The position numbers and the translations under genes are program-made. A stretch of 26,900 nt of DNA from Chara braunii (lineage: Eukaryota > Streptophyta > Charophyceae > Charales > Characeae), in contig BFEA01000321.1 of the NCBI GenBank assembly GCA_003427395.1, forward strand, positions 1,569,010-1,595,909, given 5' to 3'. The notes under the pieces were generated by a model. The model searched no databases, was not told the origin of the DNA, and saw only the letters and a list, made by a program, of their open reading frames with translations. Positions 18,821 to 26,900 of the stretch are shown one piece after another; the stretch's first letter is position 1, and every line of letters starts with the position of its first letter.

Positions 18821-19004
18821 ACGAAAGGGGGAGCGAGAGAGACAGAGAGAAAGAGAAATAAATAAAATGATAGACAAACGAACAAACAGACAAAGAGAGA
18901 GAAAGAAAGAAATTGAGGGATATCCTAGGTGCAACGAGGGTAAAACGCGGGCATGTGCGCATATGAAAAAAAAACGAAAACGAAAAAAAAAAAAAAAAAA
19001 AAAA
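18821..19004. repeat. GA/GAAA-rich tract ending in poly-A
   Basis: GAGAGA, GAAAGA and ACAAAC words to 18915, then a long run of A interrupted by CGAAAACG up to 19004. The remaining sequence to 19464 is AT-rich. A 77-codon ATG-started frame at 19092-19325 has no feature I recognise. Confidence 0.7.
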
Positions 19005-19464
19005 AGACTCATTTTTTTTCTTCTTTATAAATGTAATAAACCAAACTTCAGAATCTTAAAATAAAATTTAATATGAATTCACACTGCTCAAATGAATGAT
19101 AAGAAGCAAATGGAGACGATAGATTATATAAAGAAGGTAAAAAATATTGAATTGCCTGAAGATGTATATACGATGAATATAATGTTCAAATTATTTCTCG
19201 CTCTTCTTTCATGGGATTTCTTCGCAGTGTTTTCACGACATCAGTGCACCAACTTGCTTGTATCTCTCGACTCCTTTACGACGAGTCTGGACATAATGTT
19301 ACTTGCGAAGTCAACCTATCTATAGGGTTTGCTATCTCATGCAACACAATGAAATTTAGACTCAAAATGATAATGTCAATCTTCTGCGGTAATATGAATT
19401 CTCCACGTTGCCTCTCCAAAGCTATGGGGACTTTCTATCTCATCCTCTGACCTCACTGTAGAAG

Positions 19465-20489
19465 TGTCGGTGTGGCATATTGCGCATCCACACGGGCATG
19501 CAGGGCCCGACCAGACGGAAAATAAGGGTCCTCCAAGCCCTGTGTCGTTTCAGCCTAAAAGCTTGAAAAGGAGGGTTATTTTCAGACCCTCATAAAGTTG
19601 ACCTGCCCTGAAACTTAGGCTTCAGACCAAGGTTTAGCGTAGACCATTTTCGGGTTTGTTTCAAGACAACCTTTGTTTGAACTTCAACGCCAGGGTCTGG
19701 CACGATGCGACATGGGCAAGAGCAACCTCCCAGGCCGGACCATCACTATATAGTATTGGTCCGCCCTGCAGGCTACAGACAGTTCACTGACACTTCACGT
19801 GCAGTTCAGGAGGCAGTCGTTAGGATCCGGTTGCAGCACTCTGCAGGAGCGCTGCAGGAGTAGTAACTAGCACTAGGAGTAATTTTCAGTGTTGGGCGCT
19901 ATTAGGAGCNTAGAGTAGCGTTGGGAGAGAGAGAGAGGGCGAAGGCCAAGGAGACTTACCTGTGGCGCCATAGCTCCAGCTTCATCTTTGATGTACCTGC
20001 AATAAGGCGCCACCTTCATAAGTCAGTACTTGGCACAAGAGAGAGAGAAAGTTTTTCTTCTTCCTCTTCTAGATCCACCATCTCTCCCTCAGACTCTCGC
20101 TACCTAACTTCTAAGCATCTACAGACTACGAGAGAAAGGAAGATTTGCGACTTTGAGATTTGACGACATTTGGATTCAGACTCGACATTGGGATCGAGAC
20201 ATCGGCCTAGGGATTATTTGGGGTTTATATCGAAGACTTGGTGTTGACAACATTCCCATCTTCTCCCTCTTCTTCGTCTGATTCCCCTCCTCCTTGTTTG
20301 TGTATGGTTGGGACTGGCGCATTCTTCCTGTGTGAGCGTCTAGCCCCGTCACACCTTACGATGATGATGATGTATGTTTGGTCTGCATTGCGATTTGATC
20401 ATTGGTATTTTAGCCTTCCGCCGCGCTATCATGTACTATGTGAGAGAGGTCGGTTCTTGTTTTGGTCTGTACCATTACAGTATGCGGCA
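19465..20489 (+). mobile_element. Candidate 5' LTR of a Ty3/gypsy element
   Basis: The segment begins TGTCGG and ends GCGGCA, giving the TG...CA ends typical of LTRs, and stops three bases before a primer-binding site (20493). It contains a TATA box (19747-19753) about 280 bases in and downstream pyrimidine/purine leader-like sequence. No second copy is in the window, so the ends are inferred from the motif and the primer site, not from LTR-LTR alignment. One ambiguous base is at 19910. An imperfect inverted repeat around AAATAAGGGTCCTCC / GGAGGGTTATTTTC lies at about 19520-19585. Confidence 0.6.
19747..19753 (+). promoter_or_regulatory. TATA box in the LTR
   Basis: TATATAG in the context CACTATATAGTATTGG. 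Transcription would start near 19777, which fixes the likely U3/R border of the retrotransposon. Confidence 0.55.
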
Positions 20490-20492
20490 GTT

Positions 20493-20504
20493 TGGTATCG
20501 GAGC
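20493..20504 (+). promoter_or_regulatory. Primer-binding site (initiator Met tRNA type)
   Basis: TGGTATCGGAGC matches 11 of the first 12 bases of the plant initiator-Met-tRNA complement TGGTATCAGAGC. It lies directly after the candidate LTR end and upstream of gag-pol on the same strand, as expected for first-strand cDNA priming. Confidence 0.7.
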
Positions 20505-20542
20505 GGACCGCTCAATCAGAGGATCCGCCCAATCAAGGAGCC

Positions 20543-20667
20543 AGCTTACTTGATCGACTGATTGTTGAACGATTAATTGATTGATTCATTGATTCATTAA
20601 TTGATTGATTGATTGATTGATTCATTGATTCATTGATTCATTGATTATTAGTGAATCAAGTAAGGCT
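20543..20667. repeat. (GATT)/(CATT) tract flanked by an inverted repeat in the leader
   Basis: AGCTTACTTGATC (20543-20555) and GAATCAAGTAAGGCT (20653-20667) are imperfect reverse complements. They enclose a GATT/CATT tetranucleotide tract (20558-20646). This sits just after the primer-binding site, inside the retrotransposon leader. The rest of the leader (20668-21086) is T-rich with no coding frame. Confidence 0.75.
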
Positions 20668-21086
20668 TCGTCAAATCTCTGCAATTTGTTTTTCTTTTTC
20701 GCAATTTCGAAGATCAGCATTTCGTTTTTTTTTTCACTCTGGGCATATTAGGTGAACTAGGGAGGTTGTCATATTCTCGGACTCGATCTATTCTTCTCTG
20801 AAAGTGGAACCTCCATTCTAATTCACGCAAATTGTTTTTTCAAGATCTCATTTTTTTTTAAGTCGAAACTTTGCAAAACCTTGCATAGATCTCGTTCATA
20901 GCACTCCTCCATAATGCCTCACTAGTAGTCGATCGCCAAATATATAAAAAAAAGGGGTTGATCCTCTTCTTTTGTTTTTTTATTTTTATTTTATTTTGTT
21001 GATTAGGACAGGGAATGGAAAGTGCAGTTTTGTTAGCTTTCTGCGTTTCCCTCCCACCCAGCCCTTTGTCTGCATTCCCGGTTTGG

Positions 21087-21265
21087 TAAGTGCCACGTTA
21101 GCAGTAGTGCTACGTCAGCAGTGTCACGACATCAACAGTGCCAGCAGTGCCACGTCAGTAGTGCCATGACAGCAGCAGTGCCATGTCAGCAGTGCCACAT
21201 CAGTGGTGCCAACAGGGCCACGTCATCAGTGACACGTCTACAACAATGTCACGTCAGTAGTATCC
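21087..21265. repeat. Minisatellite of CAGTGCCACGTCAG-type units before gag
   Basis: About a dozen imperfect 13-18-bp units (AGCAGTGCCACGTC and variants with TAGTG, GTGTCACG, CCATG) end six bases before the gag ATG. Spacing is irregular and units differ, so it is not a CRISPR array. Confidence 0.8.
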
Positions 21266-21271
21266 GCCACC

Positions 21272-22867
21272 ATGACGGTTTCTGTTTTGGGCATGCAACG
21301 CCAACTGGCCAACGAGTCCATTGTCGAGTACCGACAGCGTTTCCAAGCTCAGCTCGCGCTGATCGAGGCTGAGGAACAGTGCTCGGCGGCAGCCGAGTCT
21401 GCCAGCGTACAGGCTGAAGTGTAAGCAGCAGCAGGAAAGCAGCGACTTTAAGCCGCAGCTGGCGCATATGCCCAGGTCAGCCGCAAGGAGGCCCAGGATC
21501 TGCTGCAGCGGTACAAAGCAGCCAGCGTCAACAGGCTTAAGTTTTGGCATATCGAACCATCCGAGGACCATGACGACACGACACCGAAAGAGCACCACAA
21601 GTAGTTTCTCTCCAAACTAGTGACCCGGTTGGCTTACACTTGTAACCATCTGCAGTCCGAGCTGACGAATCTCCGACGGACAGTGTGGAACCACAAGGAT
21701 CTGCACGAGGATGCTACACGGGCACTCTATTCCCGTGTATAGGACTTGGAGCAAGCAGCACCAGGGTAAGATGCTGGCAAACCCAGCGGTGGAGCCTCAA
21801 CCCGCCAGTTGGAGCAACGAGTTGACCATGTAGTCGCAATGCTCGGAGACATCAGCACCTTCGCCGCACCAGCCACCATCAGCGAGCAGCTTGGCATTTT
21901 GAAGACCGAGCTCAGGCAGCTACACCAGCCGCCCGACAACGATGGCAACACCAGTGCATCGCGGCCATACCAGATGCCAACTTTTCAGATCGAGAAGCTT
22001 GACGACTATACGCATCAGGACTCAATCGTTTGGTGGCAAGGCTTTAAAATGGAGATTGGGATTTATGAGGTCCCCAATCACTTGTACATCTCAGCATTGT
22101 TCCTCAACACCAAGGGCGGCTACCAGATCTGGCTCAGCCACATGGCAACCGTCCACGGTGTTCAGGCCTTCGATCTGCACAAGAAGATTTCCTGGGACGA
22201 GATGAGAGGGAATGGAAGAAGCGGTTCATTGTCGATGACGCCCCGGCGCTGGCCATTAACTGCCTCTTCAGCACGACTCAGGGCAACACACCGACACGCA
22301 GCTGGCTCACGAAATGACAAAAGATTGTGGCAACACCCAATCTTGACTTGCCATTTTCGCATATGCATCGGAAGTTCTACAACCGGTCGTGTGCCGCCTT
22401 GATCTTCGCCGAAATCATCGACAAGGTGTGTAAGATCATCAAGACCAGTTGGGGCTGTTGCAAACGAGAAGTCAGCGTGGCAGCCAGCCCATGTGGAGAA
22501 AGAAAAATTTGGTCCGCGTCCGCAGCAAGACGCTGCAGTCCAACCGGACAACATTGTGGAAGACCCGACGACCACCCCAGCATCTCGTGAGGGAGATCAG
22601 GTGGCCGCAACCCAACCGCGAAGCAACAACAACTCTCGTGGCCAGCTAGTACCATTCGTGCAACAACACCAAGCACAAGACCTCCCAATGCCAGGATCAA
22701 GGCAAGGAGGATGTTCGACCTCGAATCAACTCGGGAAACTGAGTTGGGCGGGAGATGAGGCGACTCCACATCTCACTCCGCCAGATTCGGCCACCTTGCT
22801 AGCAGCCTCCTGCACATCTGGGGAGAATGCGGATGTCGCGAGTCCTCGGTTCACTTACAAGGATTAA
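21272..22867 (+). pseudogene. Ty3/gypsy gag, heavily broken
   Basis: The ATG at 21272 is in strong context (CCGCCACCATGA). Gag packages the retrotransposon RNA into virus-like particles. The first 50 codons are helical and Ala/Gln/Glu-rich. In the same frame come stops at 21422, 21449, 21602, 21740 and 21767. After the last stop the frame is open and carries the recognisable retrotransposon gag stretch: RPYQMPTFQIEKLDDYTHQD, then WWQGFKMEIG, HLYISALFLNTKGGYQIWLS and KKISWDEM. Near 22200 the match moves to frame 1 (EWKKRFIVDDAPALAINCLF), meets TGA 22315, and returns to frame 2 by about 22493 (GPRPQQDAAVQPDN) until TAA 22865. No CCHC zinc knuckle is visible. Minus-strand frames here are shadows. 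Confidence 0.7.
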
Positions 22868-23881
22868 GTTGTCCACTTGGTTCCACCGTTGGACCAACCA
22901 CTCCACGTGCAACAATCCACCACTTGCACGGTTTCACCACCATCGGCAACCGATTCGGCAGCTTCGCCGCCAACTTTCGTCGGGGATTCGACGTCATGGT
23001 CAAGACTTGAGAGACTCGACATGTTGACGTACGCAGACTTTTAATCGATGTCCATTCCCCCGACCAGTCGATTGCCGAAACCACATTGCAACGTGCTCAC
23101 GGCACAATTGCGGGATTACTTGCACACTACAGTACCAGCTCCGTTGATGAACGCCAGAGTAGAGGTTGTTGACCTTCGCGACTACGTTGCGAAGATCGAA
23201 CTGGAGTTCAAGACACAATGGTACGACGACAACGATGCGTCATTGTTGTACATACGCATTCAAATTAGAAAGGCGACCTGTAGCACTTTGATCGATTGCG
23301 GAGCTACTCGCAACTATATGAGTCAAGACTTTATGGTACGCGCTTGCCTTGGGCCACTCGTTCGGAGGAAGTCGCAGCCCACACAAGTCACGTTGGTCGA
23401 CGGTCACACACACAAGCCAATCGACCGGTGCATTGATTCCGTCCCCGTGTACTTCGCCTCACATGTAATCGAGGCCGTGTCCTTCGACATTTTGGACACC
23501 CAGTTCAACATGATTATGGGCATGTCATGGTTGCGAAACGAGGATTACCCGGTGAACTTCTACCCCTGCACCGTTCACATTCGTGATCGGAACGGAGTAC
23601 TAGTCCCATGCACGGTGCCTCCACCTCACCCTTCGATCAGTTGTCACGTGGTGTCCGCCACAAGCATTCGAGCTTCCATCACCAGGGACAACATCGAGGA
23701 GATGGGGGTGTGTTTTGTCCACGCCCTCCCTTCCCATGACATCCAATCGACGGACCCACTCATCACCGAGCTTCTCGACGCCTACGACAAGGTGTTCGAA
23801 GCCCCGCACGGAGTAGTACCGGATCAGCTCATCCGCCATGAGATCATCGTCGAGGCCGGGGTCGTACCTCCGCGTGGTTGA
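22868..23881 (+). pseudogene. Ty3/gypsy pol: linker and aspartic protease
   Basis: Same frame as the end of gag. A Pro/Ser/Thr-rich linker runs to a TAA at 23042, followed by a 277-codon open segment from the ATG at 23048. The retropepsin active site is LIDCGATRNYMSQDF (Asp at residue 83, 23294-23296). The usual D-S/T-G is D-C-G here, which may weaken activity. The flap and second half follow (FDILDTQFNMIMGMSWLR), typical of plant Ty3/gypsy protease. The last ~30 residues (LIRHEIIVEAGVVPPRG) are the lead-in to reverse transcriptase. TGA at 23879 splits protease from RT in the middle of a conserved stretch; CGA to TGA would explain it. Confidence 0.78.
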
Positions 23882-23890
23882 ATCTACCGC

Positions 23891-24925
23891 ATGAGCGAGG
23901 AAGAGTTGAGTGTGCTACGAGCACAACTCGGCGACCTTCTTGAGAAAGGCTGGATTCGGCCTAGCTCTTCGCCATATGGCGCTCCCGTTCTTTTCGTCCG
24001 AAAGAAGAACAAGGACTTGCGGTTGTGCTTCAATTATCTCAAACTCAGCGAGCAAACCGTCAAGAACGTCAGCCCTCTTCCACACATCGACGACCTTCTC
24101 GAACGGCTTGGCGGCTGTAAAGTTTTCTCCAAGCTTAACCTCAAATTGGGATATCACCAACATGAGATCCGGCAGGAGGACCACTACGAGATCGCGTTCA
24201 ATACACGATATGGGCATTTCAAATGGTTGGTTCTACCTTTTGGCCTTACGAATGCCCCAACCACGTTCCCAGCGACTATGACAATGGAGTTCCGACACAC
24301 ACTGGAGAGATTCGTACTCATCTACCTCGACGATATCTTGGTGTACAGCCGTAGTTTGGACGACGATGTGGAGCACCTGCGCATTGTTTTGGAACAGCTA
24401 CGACAAGCCAAGTACAAAGCCAACCATGACAAATGCGAATTCGCTCGGCAAGAACTCGAGTACTTGCGCCATTTTGTGACGTCACAAAGCATCCGTCTGC
24501 TCGTGAACAAGATCGAGACCATCCGAGTACGGCCCGAGCCCACCAACACCACGGAAGTTCGCTCATTCATGAAGTTGGCAAGCTACTACCAACGTTTCAT
24601 CACCGGGTACTCAAGGATTGCCGCACCATTGGCGAGACTGCAATCGTCAAAGGTGTCATTCGTATTCAGCGACGAAGCGTGGCAGTCATTCCAAGCACTC
24701 AAGACGACCATACTCATGGCGTCCGTCCTTAGCATGTACGACCCCACTTTGCCAACGAGAGTGACGATTGACGCTTTGGGCTATGGCATTGGGGCAGTCT
24801 TGGAACAACACGACGGTGACGACTGGCACCCCGTGGAGTATTTCAGCCACACGGTGTCTTCGAGCAATTCACTTGACGATGCAAGGAAGGAGTTGCTCGC
24901 ATTCGTGATGGCTCTCAAGCGATGA
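23891..24925 (+). pseudogene. Ty3/gypsy pol: reverse transcriptase and RNase H start
   Basis: 344 codons in the protease frame. RT copies the element RNA into DNA. Motifs in order: GWIRPSSSPYGAPVLFVRKK, a diverged LRLCFNYLKLS (usually with Asp-Tyr-Arg), SKLNLKLGYHQ, LPFGLTNAPTTF, and the catalytic YLDD (residues 145-148, 24323-24334). The first catalytic aspartate, normally in SKLDLxSGYHQ, is Asn (residue 83, 24137-24139), so the enzyme should be inactive even if translated. RNase H starts at about residue 285 with TIDALGYGIGAVLEQHDG (Asp 294 kept) and reaches the HPVEYFSH and KELLAFVMAL motifs. It ends at TGA (24923), where the family usually has Trp (TGG). The RNase H frame continues after it. 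The ATG at 23891 is an internal Met. Confidence 0.9.
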
Positions 24926-25108
24926 CGACACTTCCTCCTTGGGCGTCATAGGTTCACATGGTTCACGAATAACAACCCGTTGACCTACTACAAGACGCAA
25001 GATACGGTGAGCAGCACTATTGGACGATGGATGTACTTCGTCGACCAATTTGACTTCACACCGAAACATCTCGCCGGCCTCTCCAATCGTGCAACAGATG
25101 CACTCTGA
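24926..25108 (+). pseudogene. Ty3/gypsy pol: RNase H C-terminal part
   Basis: Continues in the RT frame straight after TGA 24923: RHFLLGRHRFTWF, NNNPLTYYKTQDT, WMYFVDQFDFTPKH and LSNRATDAL, the conserved end of gypsy RNase H with its last Asp. It stops at TGA 25106. From 25098 the match has moved to frame 0, so an indel lies around 25095-25110. Confidence 0.8.
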
Positions 25109-26132
25109 TCCGGATTATGCTGCACTCTATGCGCAATTATCTTCGGATCACCCGCCGGCCAACCACTATCGCATCGTCGACGGGTACTTGTTTGTCCATT
25201 CCCAAGGCAAGGACTTATTGTATTTCCCACGAGACCGCTGCCTTCGGACTCGCCTTCTCGGTGAGTACCACAACTCACGACTCGCCGGCCATTTCAGAGT
25301 CAATCGGACTATCGCACGACTTCAGCAACGATTCCGGTAGTCCGACCTCATTACCGATGTTATGCGGTATTGCGACTCTCACAAAGTTTGTCGATGAAGC
25401 AAGCCCCACAACCGCAATCCTTACGACGAGTTGAACCCGTTGCCTATTCCACGGGAACCCCGCCTCTCCATTGCCATGGACGTAACCGGCCCGTTTCCCC
25501 TCGACCACTTCGGGCACCACGACATCCTCACGGTCATTGACCGATTATGTAAATACGCACGATTTCTCTCTTGCAAGTACTACGCCACGGCTCCCGAACT
25601 TGCGAGCCTCTTACACACCGGCTTGGTTTGCGGCCACGGCATATTGGAAGACATCGTTAGCGACCGCAACAATCGTTTCATGTTGGCATTTTTGACTTCT
25701 CTCATGCAGGAATCCGACGCCAAAATGAAACCAAGTTTGGTTCGACATCCACAAACAATCGGGCAAACGGAGCGGGCACATCAAACCGCTCAAATGATGC
25801 TTCGTACGCTCATCCATCCAAATGAGAAGGATTGGGTTGACCGCCTCCACGACATCGAGTTCGCCTACAACACTTTGTTGCATCCGGCGATCGGCATGAC
25901 TCCATTCACCTTACACCACGGATGTCGGAAATGTCATATTTTCGTTGATCTTCTCCTTCCACGAACAGCCGACATAGACGCCGCTTGCTCTCCCGCCTTT
26001 GTCTGGAAGTACAGGAAATTGTTGGCTCAAGCCCGTATAAACATGCAAAAGGCTCAAGTTCGCATGCCGCAGCAAGCCAACAGGCATCACGTTGTGAGGA
26101 AACCCGGGGAGGGGTCGCCTACTGCTCGTTGA
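25098..26132 (+). pseudogene. Ty3/gypsy pol: integrase
   Basis: Integrase inserts the cDNA into the genome. All segments share frame 0 from the ATG at 25098. The H2C2 zinc-binding region is EYHNSRLAGHF...YCDSHKVC, interrupted by TAG 25338. TGA 25395 follows the last Cys by one residue. The core runs from about 25431: MDVTGPFP (first Asp, 25479), SDRNNRF (second Asp) and GQTERAHQ (Glu). Exactly 35 residues separate the second Asp and the Glu, so the D,D-35-E triad is intact. The C-terminal part reaches LLAQARINMQKAQVRM and QQANRHH, then loses similarity after about 26085 and ends at TGA 26130. The GPY/F-type region and any chromodomain are missing. Truncation or rearrangement at ~26085 is likely. 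Confidence 0.88.
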
Positions 26133-26548
26133 AGCCAGGGGCAGCAGCGCCTGTCACTCGTCGTGCCCGCTTCCGAGGTCCTCAACGAACGGCAGGAAAC
26201 TTGGTAGGAGACACCCTGTCTCGCTACCTATTTTTCTATTCTCTTTCTTCTTTGTTTTACAACTTCACACCGCCAACGGTTTCGATCAGCCGGCTGGTAA
26301 ATTAACAGGTTCAGACAACAATGAGTCTTTTTAGTCAATCGTCAAAACAGTTGAATCAGTCAGCTTTGTGTTTCTANAGTCAACCCGTAATTCGGCCGGT
26401 ACAAACCGCAATTACCCTCNATAGTCAAANGATAAATCGACCGGTTCAAGCANCNTTACTGGTTCGGCACGAATTTGGCCCTGCTTTGCGATCAGATCTG
26501 ACCCCAGAAGTTTGAGATCGCTCTAGCGGTCGTTCAACCCTCGCCCGG
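26133..26548. other. Unassigned sequence between integrase and satellite; no 3' LTR
   Basis: No copy of the 19465 LTR start (TGTCGGTGTGGC) and no clear polypurine tract. From about 26310 the words CAGTTGAATCAGTCA and CGACCGGTTCAAGC recur loosely, and five ambiguous bases cluster here. I see no gene. Confidence 0.55.
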
Positions 26549-26900
26549 CGTGCATTCGCCCNAGTTCGCGGCTTGATTAATCTGCAAAACTCAAGAACGA
26601 TCAAGCTGGCACGCCGAACNCATCGCAACGCGTNATGATTCACTGTATTCGNCCGCCTTAGGGTACTGATTCAACAGTTCAAAATTGCGAAATCGAGTGG
26701 GTANTTNGAGTCTGATAAACTGCTGTATTCATCCCACCTTTGCGGGCGGATTCAATGCTTCAGAACTGGGAGAGTTCAAGTGGGCATCTCAAGCCTGATA
26801 ATTNACTGTATTCGCCCCGCCTTGGCGGGCAGATTCAATGCTTCAGATCAGCGAGAGTTCAAATAGGCATCTCACGCCTGATAAATCACTGTATTCGCCC
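26549..26900. repeat. ~83-bp satellite array running off the right edge
   Basis: CTGTATTC recurs at 26643, 26723, 26806 and 26889 (periods 80, 83, 83). Each full unit continues with a small GC hairpin (CCCGCC-TT-GGCGGG in the cleanest copy), GATTCAATGCTTCAGA, GAGAGTTCAA, GGCATCTCA and GCCTGATAA. A more diverged unit seems to start near 26549. Seven ambiguous bases fall in the array. It continues beyond the window. Confidence 0.88.

Noticed and set aside
18531-19012. Minus-strand Ser/Leu/Phe-rich frames
   Set aside because: They come from A/GA-rich DNA read in reverse; no domain.
19092-19450. Two overlapping ATG-started frames of 77 and 79 codons
   Set aside because: AT-rich, no domain, and neither frame is clearly better than the other; not enough to call a gene.
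21087-21265. Possible CRISPR array
   Set aside because: Units are adjacent and variable with no regular unique spacers, and the context is a eukaryotic retrotransposon leader.
22162-22769. Minus-strand frames of 130-137 codons
   Set aside because: They are shadows of the gag reading frame, whose sense strand carries recognisable retrotransposon gag sequence.
26549-26900. Possible CRISPR array
   Set aside because: The whole ~83-bp unit is repeated with scattered changes; there are no unique spacers.
26133-26900. 3' LTR of the gypsy element
   Set aside because: None of the distinctive 5' LTR words (TGTCGGTGTGGC, CACTATATAG, ATGCGGCA) recurs here.

Overview
This window looks like repeat-dominated nuclear DNA from a plant-lineage eukaryote. 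The evidence is a hAT transposon with a DUF659-type core, a Ty3/gypsy retroelement primed by an initiator-Met-tRNA-like site, plant-style promoter and poly(A) motifs, and very dense microsatellites. A charophyte green alga of the Chara type would fit the protein style, but that is an impression, not something the sequence proves. There are no operons, CRISPR arrays, rRNA or tRNA genes, and no intact host gene that I can name. One 820-base assembly gap (14763-15582) and 14 isolated ambiguous bases limit what can be said.

Layout. Positions 1-1000 hold CT, CA and degenerate GTTT/GTCT simple repeats plus a pair of short hairpin repeats. Positions 1130-1760 are an AT-rich degenerate array with a 105-bp duplication. 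Positions 2600-5510 are a noncoding, retroelement-like stretch. It has two sites resembling a tRNA-iMet primer-binding site (2616 and 5494), several small tandem duplications, and a minus-strand open frame (4739 to 4269) behind a TATA-like box. Positions 6240-7155 are a staged tetranucleotide array followed by a mirrored purine/pyrimidine block. Positions 7186-10861 are a decayed hAT transposon: a BED-like finger, the DUF659 core, a mid region, the hAT C-terminal dimerisation domain and an acidic tail, ending at an AATAAA signal. Positions 11411-13213 are a roughly 0.7-kb tandem duplication swollen by microsatellites. Positions 13860-14470 carry a further duplication, a foldback and a GC-rich patch leading to the gap. 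Positions 15905-16022 are nested GC-rich hairpins on the other side of the gap. Positions 16468-17100 are a 313-bp purine-rich tandem pair. Positions 17521-18480 look like a decayed, unrecognised protein-coding gene.

The right end (19465-26132) is a Ty3/gypsy retrotransposon on the plus strand. It has a candidate 5' LTR with a TATA box, a primer-binding site, a long leader with two simple-repeat tracts, then gag, protease, reverse transcriptase, RNase H and integrase in the Ty3/gypsy order. Every part carries stop codons or frameshifts, and the first reverse transcriptase aspartate is replaced by asparagine. The integrase D,D-35-E spacing survives. No 3' LTR is visible, and the element runs into an ~83-bp satellite that continues off the right edge.

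Neither mobile element can make its own enzyme as written. The inferred inactivating changes are mostly transitions, as expected after cytosine methylation and deamination. I found no convincing new biological system. The observations most worth a second look are the unrecognised pseudogene, the amber-only decay of the hAT transposase, the mirrored repeat block at 6655-7155, and the matching GC palindromes either side of the gap.
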